Shown: one piece after another, positions 46,151-58,600 of the stretch
How the letters are laid out: every line of letters starts with the position of its first letter
Position numbering within the stretch: the stretch's first letter is position 1
From: Rapana venosa
Taxonomy: Eukaryota; Mollusca; Gastropoda; Neogastropoda; Muricidae
Assembly (NCBI GenBank): GCA_028751875.1
Contig: CM054154.1
Span: forward strand, 59,429,279-59,493,278
Length of the DNA stretch: 64,000 bases
Reading direction: 5' to 3'
Notes under the pieces: model-generated
The model's database searches: none
What the model was told of the DNA's origin: nothing
The model's input: only the letters and a program-made list of their open reading frames with translations
Translations under genes and position numbers: made by a program

Positions 46151-47760
46151 CATCGGGGTGACAAGCAGCAAAGAGGGAAAGGGTAAGCAACTTACAAAAT
46201 ATTCAGAAATACACCCCGAAAAATGCCCAAGAAAGGAAACATTTTTTTTTTTTTTTTACTGTTCCCATTTTCAAGGGGAAAGGAAGCACTATATTGGGAA
46301 AAAACAGAGGAATCAGCTTTTGAACATGGCAGAAGATCTGGGAAAAGTATTTGGGAAAAAGACTGAAAAACCTTGCAAAATTGAAAAAACTTTGGGTTTC
46401 CGCTCAAATCAAACCCAAAATGCAAAATTTATTTGAAAAAATCGGGAAAAATATAGGAGAAGAAAAAAATTTTATGCCATCTTTGTTGACCTGAAAAAGC
46501 TTTGATAAGTACCCACAAACAATCCATGGGCCCTTTAGAAACAATGACAGGGGCACACCATCCAAGGGTATGACTTTGTACAAAACCCAGATCAAAAAGA
46601 AAACTATAATCGGTTCAAAGCTTGAGAAAAATAAGTCACCAAGATCCCATTGACCCTCGGGTTTATCCTCGGATGAATAAAAACCAAGGAATGGAAGGCC
46701 AAAGGATCTGGGAACGCTTATGCTGATATTTTGTATGGTAGCAAAACATGATACGCTACTCAAAAATTTGGGAAATTTAAAACAGAGATTAGAACGCAGA
46801 GAAGAAATGAATGTTGACAAGACAAAGCAATGACATTGGAAAGACCGCAGAAACCCTAGAGACAGCAAAACCCTGTGGGGTTTTGCCCCAAAGGTTAGGG
46901 AAAAATTCGATCAAATGCCCAAATGTCAATATTGGGGTCACAAAAGATGCTCAAAGCCAAAATCGAAGGGGGATAGTATTTGTCGCCCCGGTTTTATAAA
47001 AAGGAAAGAAAAACCGAGCGGAAAGGGGGGCTAAATTTAACAAGGGAAGAAAAAGTGGGGGGAAAAAATTTTGCACCTAGGAGAGAGATACCGAAGCACA
47101 ATCTATTTGCTGAGAACCGGGTTTTCAAGAGCTGGGGAAAAATTGAAAGAATTGGAAGTCTGCTCGAAAACAAAAAAATCCCCCCGAGACCTGTCTATAT
47201 ACAACACCCCAATAGTCCTGTCTCCTTGTGGTTCGGAGACGGGGGTTTTCACAAAAACCATCAAACGTTTTTTAAAGCTGTGAAAAAAAGAAAGCAACGC
47301 ACAATAAAGACAAATGGAAGACAAACACGATAAAACTATAGAAAGTCAAAGTTGAATCAAGTCTGTAGCTATACAAAAATGCCTGGGTTTGGGGACTTCA
47401 AAGAAACAACCACATCATAAAAAGAGCAATAAACTTTGTATGATGGGAAAGAGACAAAGGGGAAACCACAAAAAATGGGCGCCATTGCAGATGACTTAAA
47501 AAAGGGCATAAATAAGGGGGAACTCAAAAAAGTGAGAAGAAGGGTTATCAAATTCAAACCTCCCCCGGGGGAAACTGCAAAAAAAAGGGAAAAAAGAATA
47601 CAGTTTTCAATTCGTTTCCACCCTAATTTTGGGTTTTTTAAAACGATTTCTTTGAGCAAAGCTGCACCACCCAAAAACCCGCAGAGGCCATTATTAATTG
47701 ACGGGGGAAATATAATAAAATATTCTGGAAAAAGAAAAAAGGGAAATTTTTAAAAATCTC
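46150..47760 (+). mobile_element. LINE reverse transcriptase with cysteine-rich finger after RT (unit 1)
   Basis: Landmarks in order, across frames: F-x-GKG and GLGKVFGK-type sequence at 46,270-46,360; GFRSN-Q-TQNA at 46,396-46,428; KFYAIFVDLKKLF (46,468-46,504), the RT motif normally ending KAFD; a degraded FADD region around 46,720; VDKTK (46,812); then NPCGVLP...LGKNSIKC and a W-V-x-KRCS-like block at 46,868-46,960. The last part corresponds to the PHD-like finger (C-x2-C-x-KGVG-x-NSIKC-x2-C-x4-H-KRC) of a LINE family common in molluscs and cnidarians. A later stretch (47,130-47,270) keeps the order W-G-K-x-x-E-L, L-S-I-Y-N and CGSET. Family assignment is from memory of these motifs. Heavily frameshifted. 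Confidence 0.7.
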
Positions 47761-47879
47761 ACAAAGAAATATAAATCAAAATTTTAAAATGGGCTAAACA
47801 AATCATATAAGCAATAATCCCCGTGTTTATCAACAAAGAAAAAGGAGTTTTTTTTCCTACAGTATATCATGGCATGGCC

Positions 47880-48440
47880 ATCCCCAGTACAACAATTTGA
47901 TCTGGGGTCTGTTTTTTGGAGTATTTAAATGTTTCTGTTAACTGGTTTTTCTGATTTAGCTCTACTCGGTTTGTGGGCCACACAGGTCCCGAGGGGCATT
48001 TTATTTTCAAAAGAAAACATGACTGGAAAAGAAGTCTTGGTTGGTGCTTCCGACACTTCATCCCCCTCCGCCCCCTTTTTTTCGCCTTTGGAAAATGCAC
48101 TGTCCCCGACTTTTCTTTGACACAAGTCCTGCTTGAAAAGGGCTGCTTTTCAGGGTCGAAAATTTCATCAGCTGAGTCTCCGAACACCTTTTTTTTTTGA
48201 GGCGGAACAATCCTGACGGCCCACCACAGGGGGGAAAAATTGCGCTGCCCCGCACGTCTCCTTTGGGAAACAGGGGTTCTGGCTGGCCCTTTTCACACTG
48301 CCTCTGCTCTGTTGCACTGTGTACCTCCAGGGGGAATTTTACACTAAGTCCGGAGGGGATTTTTAGACCGGGGGTTCTGTTGCGGCGCTGCCCGTTGCTG
48401 GACGCGGTCTTTTCTGCCATTTCCCTTTCCCTTCAGTCGT
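47880..48440 (-). other. Unassigned coding-like block (unit 1)
   Basis: Minus-strand frames read as ordinary protein rather than repeat: TPGLKIPSGLSVKFP near 48,375-48,330, then FGDSADEIFDPEKQP (48,184-48,140) and EVSEAPTKTSFPVMFSFENK (48,062-48,003). The same sequence, with different errors, lies at 61,150-61,650. It begins where the 66-67 bp minisatellite ends, so on this strand the minisatellite is upstream. No domain recognised. It could be an exon, a transposon ORF or chance. Confidence 0.35.
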
Positions 48441-49880
48441 AAATGGGAGTCACAGGGACTGCTCCTGTGCGGGGACTCATTTTTTTTCCATTTTTTTCCT
48501 TGCACTTTACTGGCAGTCACAGGGAGCCTCCTGTTGCGTACCTGGGCTTTCACCCTTTTTTTCCATGCAGTTTTACGGGGATCACAGGCATTGTTCTGTA
48601 CTCACTTTCTGCCATTTCTTCCTTCCGTCTGTACGGGAGTCACAGGGATTGTTCTGTACGCATCTTTTTTGCCACTTCTTCCTTCAGTCTGACTGGCATC
48701 AAGGGATTGTTCTGTTCTGTACTCGTCTTTTTTGCCAGTTTTTTCCTTGCTCTTACGCAGCACACAGCTGCTCCTGTTCTTTACCTCGGTCTTTCTCCAG
48801 TTTGTTCAAGCATCTGTATGCATCACGGCAGTTTTTGCGTGACGCACTTTCGCCCTTTTTTTTCCCTTTCAGTCTTACTGATCACAGGAGTTGTTTTTCT
48901 GTAGTCAGTCTTTTTCTGCCCGCTTTCTTCCTTGCAGTCTTTTCTGCATCACAGGGGAGTTGTTCTGTTCGTGACGTCAGTCTTTCTGCCACTTCTCCTT
49001 TCAGTCGTACTGGCAGTCACACAGTTTTTGCTTTCGTGACTATTTTTTTCTGCCAGTTTCTTCCCTTGCAGTCTGTAGGGGCATCACACATTGTTCTGTG
49101 ACGTCGCTTTCTGCCGTTTTTTTTTCCCTTGCAGTCTGTACTGGCAGTCCGGGCAGTTTTCTGTGACCAGTCTTTCGCCAGTTTCTTCCCTTGCATCTTA
49201 CGGCATCACAGATGTTGCTTTCTGTACCATTTTCTGCCAGTTTCTTCCTTCAGTCGTACGGGCATCACGGGTTTTTTTTCTTACCATCTTTCGCCCTTCT
49301 TCCCTTCAGTCTTACGGGCATCACGGGCATTTTTGCTGTGCTGTGACTCATCTTTCTGCCACTCTCCTTGCAGTCTGCTCATCACGGGCAGTGTTGCGTC
49401 GTCAGTCTTTCTCCACTTCTTCCTTGCAGTCTTACGCATCACAGGCATTGTTGCGGGACTCATCTTTCTCCCACTTCTCCTTGCGTCTGACGGGGCCCCA
49501 CACATTGTTCGTGACGTCGGTTTTTCCCCAGCTTCTTCCTTGCATCTGTACGGGATCACGGGCTTTGGCTTTTGCTGGGTCATTTTTCTCCCAGTTCTTC
49601 CTTCATCTGTACGGGCTCACGGGCATGTTGCGTGACGTCATCTTTCCCATTTCTTCCTTGCAGTCTGTAGGGCGTCACAGGCACTCTCCTTTCTTGACTC
49701 ATCTTTTCTGCCACTTCTCCTTGCAGTCTGTACTGCGTCACAGGCGTTGTTGCTGTGACGTCAGTCTTTCTCCCACTTTTTCCCTTTTGCAGTCTGTACT
49801 GCATCCAGGCATTTTGTTCTTGACCATTTTTTTGCCAGCTTTTTCCTTCTCTGTGCTGCAGTCACACAGTTGCTCCCTGG
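48440..49880 (+). repeat. Minisatellite with ~66-67 bp unit carrying TGACGTCA (CRE) and a splice-acceptor-like tract (unit 1)
   Basis: About 21-22 tandem units. Consensus order: AGTCTGTACTGGCAGTCACA, then GGCAGTTGTTGCTG, then TGACGTCAGTCTTTCTGCC, then AGCTTCTTCCTTGC. Clean intervals measure 66 bp (GTCTG at 49,726 to 49,792), and the summed consensus suggests 67. Perfect TGACGTCA occurs at 48,972, 49,633 and 49,756, with TGACGTCG at 49,099 and 49,512; other units have apparent single-base losses in it. Each unit also presents a pyrimidine tract followed by TTGCAG. Two of three plus-strand frames of the unit lack stops, which explains the long open frames. I do not treat them as genes. Confidence 0.85.
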
Positions 49881-50420
49881 TTGGTGTTTTTTTTTGGGCA
49901 CCCCCCTCGTGGAAGTGAGGGAAATCCGTCATGCGGAGGGGGAGGGGGACACTGTAAAAGGCTTTTGCTTTCTCTTCACGTGCGTCTGTTTCTCACCGTC
50001 CCTTCTTCTTATGTCTGAAAAGGGGTCGGGATTTTTTTTTTGGGAACCCCCGAGCCTAAGTCTTTGTTTCTGTACAGGAGACGCCCATTCAAAAGGCACT
50101 CTGCCCGGTTTTTCAGCTCCTTAACCTTTTTTTGTCGAGTGGGTCATCAGCCGCAACACACGCCCAGCTCCTCAGCCATCTTTTTTCTCAGTCTCTGTTC
50201 TCCAAGAGAAACAGCTTGTCGGCCAGTTGGAAGCACAAATGAGAACCGGGGCGACTGTGGGGTTTTTTTGTCTTTTTCCCGATGGGAGGCAATTCTAATT
50301 TGGAAAAATCTTTTTCCAACAGGTTTTGAAATTTAAACCACGTCCTGATATACTATTCTTTCACACTTTTTTTAAATACGCCCTTTTTAACCCCTTTTCC
50401 AAACTGGGTTTGAAAAAATA
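49881..50420. other. Conserved flank 3' of the minisatellite (unit 1)
   Basis: Matches 63,386-63,990. Shared landmarks: CCCTCGTGGAAGTGAGGG, GACACTGTAAAAGG, CTCTTCACGTGCGTC (contains the E-box CACGTG), GGAGACGCCCATT or GGGACGCCCATT, AGCTCCTCAGCCATC and CCAACAGGTTTTGAAATTTA. No gene recognised. Confidence 0.6.
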
Positions 50421-51349
50421 GATACATCAATCGAATAAAGGGCTTGTTTCTGTTTTCTTTTTTTTGTTCAACATGGTTTTATTTCCTTCTGTGACCAAAA
50501 ACAAAATTTTTGTCCTGGGGTTTTTAATGTTTTTGGGAAAATCTTCAAATTTTCTACCTTATATTTCATACTTTTTAAGGGTTCACTTTGTGCATTAAAC
50601 GTTTGAATACAACCCCCTTTCCTTTTCCCCCCCCCCCCCCCCCCCCCACCAGAAAGAACTGTTCAACTGGGGTTAGACTTCAGATTTGCTTATTCAGAAT
50701 TTCCCAAGGACAGAGTTTGGTTTTTTGACAACCAACATGTTACAGTTTGTGTCCAAACAAACAACTTCCATCTGTTTTGGTCCCCTGGTTGTGGGCTGAG
50801 GGATCTTTTAATCCACTTGAACTAGGGGGCCCCTTGGGGGGTGTGTTGACAGGCCCTTTTTTTAGCTTAGGTTCCCATGCTCTGTGAGGAGTTTGGAGCA
50901 TTTGGCCCCAAACCATTGGGAAATTTTCCTGCTTACTTAGGGGCCTTATTTCAGGGGCTGGGGAAACCGGTAAAAAATGAGGCCTAGGACTGTTCACCCC
51001 CTCACCTAAGTGCCAACATGTCCCCTGAGCTAGAAACTTGGTAAAATTAAATGTGAGGTATAGGTAATTGGTATTACACAATTTGACCTATAGTCCTAAG
51101 ACCTCCCCCTTCCTCTTATTAACTCCCTTTTTGGGGTACACAATCCTCCTATTTATCCTAGGGATTGTTGTCACTGAATACCCTTGCCCACCAGGGGCAG
51201 TATTGAAACACCTAACTTACTACAGCTGGTCTTATTCAACAATTGACCTCTTTTCCTCTGAATACACCCCCCTTTCCTCTCTCTATTAACCCCCCCCCCC
51301 CCCCCCCCCCCTTTCTCTAGGGAAAACACAACTTGTTTGGATCAGATTA

Positions 51350-53250
51350 TTGGGTTTTAAAAAATTTTTGTGTTCAGGGTTGCTACGTTGGGGGGCTACC
51401 AACAGGGGTTTGTAGGGCCCAAACGTTCTTCCCCCCCCCTACCTAAAAAAACTAAAAAAAGGGGGGTTTAGGGATTTTTAGGACTTCTAACCTTTCCCCT
51501 AAACCCCATCTTCCCAAGGGAACGAAAACAACGAGTGGGCGTAAGTACATATTTTCTAACTTGTTGATTTGGCCATTGCATCTGGGTATCCCACCCCATA
51601 AGATTTTTTCTTGGTATTGGGAGGGGGCCCCCTTTAGGATTCAACACTGAAAAAAAAAACAATTAAATAAATTTTATAGTTTACTGTTTTCCAAATTGTA
51701 GGGGCATTAAACTGGTATAAATTTCTGGATTTAATGGGGAAAACAAAACTTTTAATAACTGGGGTTTTCCACTTTTACCATTAGACAGGGAAAACCCAAA
51801 TTTTTAAAATAATTTTTAGATTCAGGCTAAAGGGAAAACAGCTAAAGATTTCTTGAATTTTTATTAAAATTGTATAAAATCTTTTTATTATGGAAAAGTG
51901 TTTCGGTTTTTGCTGTCTTTATTACAAAGTTATGGAATTGATTTTCGAATTGAGGAAAAAAGGTTTTAAACCTTTCCCCGGGGGTTGGTGGGGGCCCATT
52001 TGAAAAGTTGGGGTTTCCCTTTTCATCCTAACCTTTTTAACGGGTTCCGTTTAAAAAACACTTAAATTTCAGCTGTTTTTTAACCTTTGGGTTTTTTTTG
52101 AATAGCATTTTTTATAGAGCTTTTTTTTGAAAAAACCCAAATTTGAACGGAATATGTTAATTTTTTTTTTTTTTTTTCCCCAATTTTTTGGGGGGGGCGG
52201 GGGGATTTTTTTTTCTTTTCATAAACCTTTATTTTGCCATAAACCTTCCACTTTTTTAATTTTTTAAAGCTTTTTGGTCCCTTTTTTTTGGTGGAGAAAA
52301 TTGGAATTATTTTTTTGTGATGGTTTTGGTTAATTTTTTGTTTTTTTTTAATTTAAAAGTTTAAAAGGTTTTTTAAACCCCTTTTTTTTTAAATTTTTTA
52401 CCTTTTCGTTTTTTTAATTTTTGATTTTTTTTAGATTCCCTGCATTAAAAAATTTCCAAGCTTTTTTTTTAGTTTTATTAAAATTTGGGTCTTTTTGTGA
52501 TTAGAAATCCCCTTTTAAACCCAATTTTAAAGGAATGCAATTTTTTCTTTTTAAAATTCATTTTTTTTGATATTTTTAAAAAAATTTTTTTTTTTCCCCC
52601 TTATTTAGTTTTATTTTTTTTTAATTTATTTTTTGTTTTTTGAAAATTGATTGTAAAAAAAAAAAAATAAAAAGGGGGTTAATAGGTTTTTTTTAAATTT
52701 TGGGGGTTTTGGGGTTTTTTGGGGGGGAATTGGTTTGGGGGGGGAAAAGGGAAAAATTGGGGGGGAAAAAAGTTTTTGTTATGGTTTTTTTGGGGTTTGG
52801 GGGGAAAAAAAAAAAGGGGGGGGGGTTTTTAAATTTGGTTTTGGTTTTGGAGTGGAAGGGGGGGGGTTGTTTTTTTTAAAAAAATTTTATAAAAGAAAAT
52901 TATAAAAGGGTGGGGGGAAAATGAAAAAAAGTAAAAAAATTAAAGGGTGTGTTTTTTGGTTGTTTTGGGAAAAAAAAAAAATTTTTAAAAGGTGGAAAAA
53001 ATTTGGGAATTTTTTTTTATTTGGTTTTTTTGGCCAATTAAAATTTGATATTTTTATTTGGTTTAAAAAGGGAAAAGGGTAAAAAAAAAAAGGGGGGATT
53101 GGGGTTTTTAAATAAAAAAAAGGGGGAAAAAAAAAAGAATTTTTTTTTGTAATTTTATTTTAAAGGAGAAAAATTTTTAAAGGGAAAAATTTTAAAAGGG
53201 TTTTTTGGGGGGTTTTTTTTACCAAAAAGGGTTTTTTAATAAAAAAAAGG
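51350..53250. other. Unit 2-specific AT-rich low-complexity expansion
   Basis: Mostly runs of T, A and G. The corresponding part of unit 1 is about 0.6-0.7 kb. Either an inserted repeat with failed consensus or an assembly artefact. No coding signal. Confidence 0.5.
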
Positions 53251-53259
53251 GATGTAAGG

Positions 53260-55690
53260 GGAAGTAGGGGAAAAGGGGGGGAAAGGGGGAAACTGGGAAC
53301 TGGGAACTTTTTAAATGTACCAGGCCATAGCCCATACATAAATTTCAGAACATTTTAAAGCAAAAAAAGCTAAAGAAAAAACACTTCACTTTAAAATTTG
53401 TCAACAATTTAAAGGGTTTGCATTTTTGTCCGGGCCTAAGGGCAGCTCTCTCCCCTCTCCCCCGCCTTTTCTCCCTCTCTCTCCCTCACCCCACATACAT
53501 ACTTGCCCAACAACCTTTTTTTTACACACAAACACATGGAAATAAAGCACAAAACACCATACACCATCCCCTTTACAAATGAAAAAAAAGCAATTTTTTC
53601 TTAATATACAAATGCATCCCAAAAAAAATGAAATAAAAAGATCTTCCACTTTTCAAAAAAATAAACAATTGGTTGTTTTAACACTCTTTTTGTTGGATTC
53701 ACAAGCTAAACTGCCTGTAATTTTAAATTTCTTTAAGGGTTTTTTAAACCTCCACCCTGACTTACTTTACTCCAAAACAATTGTTTTTTGCATGACAACT
53801 ATCAAGTTTTAAATTTTTCACAAGCTGGGTGCCCCTTTGTACTTGCATTTAGGCCAATTTTTTTGGACGGGTCACCAGATTCTTGCCCTTTGGGTCACCA
53901 GTTTAAAACCAAAAACCAATAAAAAAAATATGTATATATAAAAAACCCAGCAAATCCTGCGGGAAATTTGAAAATATTTTCAAGCATTTTAAAGGGGTTG
54001 AAAAAGGGAAGTGATACCCAGCTAAAGTTTTTTCCCAAATTTATTTTTTTGGTGAATAGACTTCAAGATGTTTTTCACCAATGTCCCCATTACCCTGTTT
54101 TTTTTAGGTATGTCCGGGGACAAAAATTTTGAAAAACAAATTTTTCTTTGGGAAAACAAGCCAATTCAATAAAACATGTACTTTAACTGCATTCAACCGG
54201 GGCTACCACTTTTTTTTGTTAAGTGTACAGAAGTGTATTTATTTTTACAGGACGTCACACTGCTAAAATCACTAAATGTGAAAAAACCCCCTTTAAAAAC
54301 GAAGATATAAATATAGGGAACGGGGGGTCACCAGTGCACAGCAAAAGGTGTGAAAAATTTTTAAAAACAACAAAACTTCTGTAACCCTAAAAAATTTTTT
54401 AATAAAGGGAATTTCCAAAAAGTAGTCGTAGTGGGGTTACGGCTCACATCACATCACAAAAAGGGCACAAATTTGATGTGGGGGTGGTTGTTTTGGGGGG
54501 GGGGGGGGGCCCCCCTTGTTTCCACCTGTGGAACCTTGGCAAAAGGGGAGATTTTTTTTAAATTTTCCTTCTTGCTATTTTTTCGTTATGGGCATACTTT
54601 CATTTCTCCCTTTGCAGTTTCAAACCCCAAAATGTGAAAAATAATGAAAAACATAAAAAGGCACCCATTTTTTTCGGGCCGTCTATCCCGCTCCCCCGGC
54701 CGGGGAGGTCAAATTTCCCCAATCCTGTTTGAAAGCCCAGGTCGGGAATTTGTGCCCGTACAAATTATTTTCGGGCCCCTTTTCCCCCTAACGGGCAGCA
54801 TTTCCTTCCTCCCCCTTCCCCCCTGCCGGTTAAATATGGGATGAATCATTAAAAATTCCGTTTTAAAAATTTTTTTCTATTTCCCAAGACAATAAAATTC
54901 AATTATCGCCCGGGGCTAACAAAATAATGGGCCTGTTTACAAAAGAAAAAGGGCCTTTTTTTTTTCACCACTCTGCCCAATGAAAAGATTTTCCCGGCCC
55001 GCGGGCCCTGTTATTTTTTCCCTTTCCCCTCCCCACTAAAAACCATTTAGTGGTCAAAAATTTATCACTGGAACCCTTTTAAAACCCCCCCTGCATCGCC
55101 CCCCCAATTTTCAAACACATAGTTAAAAACCACGAGTCTGTGGGGTAAATTAAAAGTACAAACCCGCCCCCGGGCCCCCAAGGGGGAAACCCCAACGGGC
55201 GGCTGGGGCCCGAAATTGGAATCTGGGGCAGCCCCCTTACGTCGGCTGGGGCCCGGGAAATTGGGGGACAAGGGGGTTTAAAAAAGTCTGTAAAAGTTTT
55301 TTTTTTTTCATTTCCCCCTTTTTTGGGAAAAGCTTCGAATAATACCACAATGCTTTAGCCCTGTTTTTTCACTGGCCTTTCAAAGTGTCGTTTGCAAACC
55401 CTAGGGCCGTGAAAAAATTTACAAGGAAAGTTTTGCCCCCAAAACTCACAAAAATACGGGACAAAAAACAAAAAGTGAACTTCAGTTTCAAGGGCATTTT
55501 TAACAAAAAGGACAAAAAAAACTTTCTACTGATTAAACAACAGGGGCCGATACCAGGGAGTTTTTAAGGGTTGAGACACTAACCAAAAACAAACAAATTT
55601 TTCTTACAGAAAGATTCTTCACTTCAAAAAAATTTTGTGGTAACCGGGGAACGTTTTAAAAGGATGTAAAAAAAATGAAAATCGTTCCCA
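53260..55690. other. Duplicated non-coding stretch of unit 2
   Basis: Partner of 40,861-43,139. Shares the CT-rich tract (about 53,444-53,490), the poly-G run (54,497-54,510) and the AGTGGTCAAAAATTTATCAC repeat at 55,050. No gene recognised. Confidence 0.5.
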
Positions 55691-55699
55691 AACATCACA

Positions 55700-58600
55700 T
55701 TCCATCCTGATGAAAAAAAATTTATAAATCCCTGTTTGATACTGCAAAAGGAGATTAATTACATGGCCCCTTTGGGTTTTTCCCCCACCCCGGGCCCAAA
55801 ACCCCATAACGATACAAATGGAAACATTTTTTGGAGACCCAATTATTCTTATTTTTGGCAATGAGGGGTTGTAAAAACCTTTTTTGTAAGCTTTTAGGAA
55901 ATCTGGTTCAGGCATTCGTCATCACCCCTTAAGCCAAAAAATTTTAAACCCCTTTGTGAAAATTCCCAAAAATGGATATCCCCAGTCCCGCATAAAACAA
56001 TTAGAGCATTGGGTTTGTTCCATACTGACAAGAAAACCCTTTTTTTCAATAAAATGAAATGAAAAAACGTTCAATAGCTCGTGTCTCCTTTAAAAGCGCC
56101 CAAACTTCAGACCATATTCAACTTGGTGAATTTGCATTCAATTTGAAAAAAAAACAGGGGGGACGGGTCACCAACGGTCCAAAACAGTTTCAAAAATCCC
56201 AAACATTTTTTTCTTGATATAAGACCCAAATATCACCCTAATGCATATAAAAAAAGTTAAGCCATGGAAAAGAAACCCTCCTAAATTTTTTTGTAACAAT
56301 TGACCATCTCCAATTTTTTTACCAAAGAAAAGCCTTTTTTTCTTTTGATAAAAATTTGTTCCACCTTTCCTAATATAAACCTTTGATTTGTCAAAAATTT
56401 CACACACCAAGTCTGTTAGCAGAAACCTTTTTTAAAATGTTCAATTTTTTTTTAAAACCCCTTTACTAAATAAGAACAGAAGAACTTTCATCAGCAATAA
56501 CAAGAAAAAATTTCAAAACGTCCTCTGGGGAAAACGGGGCCCAATTTGCCATTTTCCTGAACTTAAATTCAATTGGCCACTCATTATTAAAAAAAAACAA
56601 ATTGGGCTGCATTTCTCCTTGTTTTAAAAAACCAAAAGGGGCAAAAAACAAACTTTTAAAAATTTCCCCTACCAACCCCTTAAACTCTGCTTTTAAAAAA
56701 ACCCTTTAAATACAATTTTTTAATGGTTTCTATACACCCTTCCTTTGATCCCTTTTTTTTCTAAGAAAAGCCCAAAAAGGGGCCCAATCTCTAAATAAAA
56801 CCCCTTTCCAAAAAATCGATTAAGGCTACAAATATTTTACAATACAGAGAAAAGGGGAACCCGGGCCTCTGAAACCAAAAGAAAAAAAGAGTAAAAAATT
56901 GTCAATATTTTCTTATTGTTTGACAAAAAAACCCTTTTGAGATTCGTTTAAAATCTTTTTTTCCTCTGCCCATGGGGTAAGACCCTTGTTCAAGATGTAA
57001 GCAATATTTACTACACACATTAAACAAAAATTTTCCCCCCGTAATTAATCGGGGGAACAATTAATTTTCCCCCTTTTAAAATTAGGGGAAAATTACTGCC
57101 CTCTGACCATTCATCTGGAAATTTTCCCTTTAGTTCAAAGGGGCTGATTGAAATTTTTTTAAAAGGGAATAACCCAATAAAAAAATTGGAAAACTTATCA
57201 AATCTTTAAAATTAAGCCATCTGGCCCCGGCCCCTTTGTTTTTTTTAAATATTTTTAGAGCATCAAATACCCATTTTCTGTTAGTTGCAATCAAACACTA
57301 CATATATCGTGTTACTGCCCAAAAGGGATCCCGGGGTTCTATTTCATTTTCCCCAAATAGGGGGTCCCTCTTAAATGAAAAGGAGAAAAAAGACCTGAAA
57401 GGGGTTAAAACCATACATTAAAGGGAAATACACTTTGTACAGTTTCTGCTAGTCAATGTTTTAAAAATTTTCCCCAAAAAAAACTTTTTGGGGACCCTTT
57501 GAAATTTGAATTAGTGAAATAAAGTTTTTTTGGGTTTTGGTTTCTTTTTCTCTAGGGCAAATTTTTATAGTTTTTTTCCTTTTTTTCTGGGGAAAATTTT
57601 TCGCTTCATCTGCTTTGCCCAAGCGGGTTTTTTTAACATTTTGTTTTTCCCTTTTAAAGTTTTGCCTCAAGAGGCTCGTTTTTTTTTCTCTGCTTTCACC
57701 AACAAACCAGACATGTTAGTTTTAAACGCCAATTGTGATTCTTTTTTCATACATAAACCTGCTAAAATGCATTTTTTCTTAAATTTTAAAACCCAAAGGG
57801 GGCTTTCATTTATATCACTTCGGGTTAACTTGTAGGGCATTTGTCAACAATACAAAAACTTTTCTGTAAAAAACTTTAAAAAAAAAATTTCGGGCAGCCT
57901 TATCCTCTTCCCAAACGTATTTAATTATAGTTATTTTTTGGGGTTTTTCCACCATCTCTAGGGTTTTCAATAATTAATCTTTAACTCAAAGGCATATTTT
58001 TAATTAAATTTCTGGGGGACACATGAAAGTGAGCCCAAAAAGTCAATGATTTTTCTAGACAAAATGAAATAGCCCAATAATACTGGCCCCATTTGAGCAA
58101 AAAAAATAAAGCCCTCCTGCCCTCTTAACCAGGTAAAAAGCCTTTATTTAAAGACCAGATTAAATTGTTCACATATTATCAGCAAATACGCCCAAAAAAC
58201 TTTTACGAAAACTTTTTTTAAAAAACACTTGCAAAAACTCTCTCCTCCTCAACTTATTTCCCACTATCAAAAAATGAAAATCCCTCCCAAATTCCCCCCA
58301 CCGCCCCTTGCATTCAAATCCCCCCACCTAAAAACGGGAAGATAAACCAAAATTTCCCAAAAAAGGGAAAGAAAAAAATTGCTCAAGAAAGAAAGGGGGG
58401 GGCCAAAAAACCTCATTAAATACATACTTGATTTTGGGGCAAATACACCCAACCCAAAACCGGGGCCCGGTTTTCCAACCTGTAATTTTTAATAATATTT
58501 TAACTAAAATTCCATTTGTCATTTTCTTTAAAAAGAAGATGCGCAATACGCAAAAAAACTGTACATTTTATTCCGGGGGGAAAAATGCCTCTCACAGCAC

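Larger units (their letters stand above)
39395..50560 (+). repeat. Large direct duplication, unit 1 (~11.2 kb)
   Basis: Collinear with 50,565-64,000. Anchors (unit 1 / unit 2): poly-C followed by TCTAGAAAGAA or CCAGAAAGAAC (39,460 / 50,627); second poly-C before TCTAG (40,086 / 51,291); AACATTTTAAGCAAAAC-like block (40,978 / 53,349); pyrimidine-rich block (41,069 / 53,444); minus-strand LINE RT (43,600 / 56,200); plus-strand LINE finger block (46,870 / 59,930); 66-67 bp minisatellite (48,440 / 61,650); AAACAGCTTGTC block (50,211 / 63,744). The first ~850 bp of unit 1 is clean sequence and the rest is noisy. Unit junction is between about 50,420 and 50,565. Confidence 0.85.
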
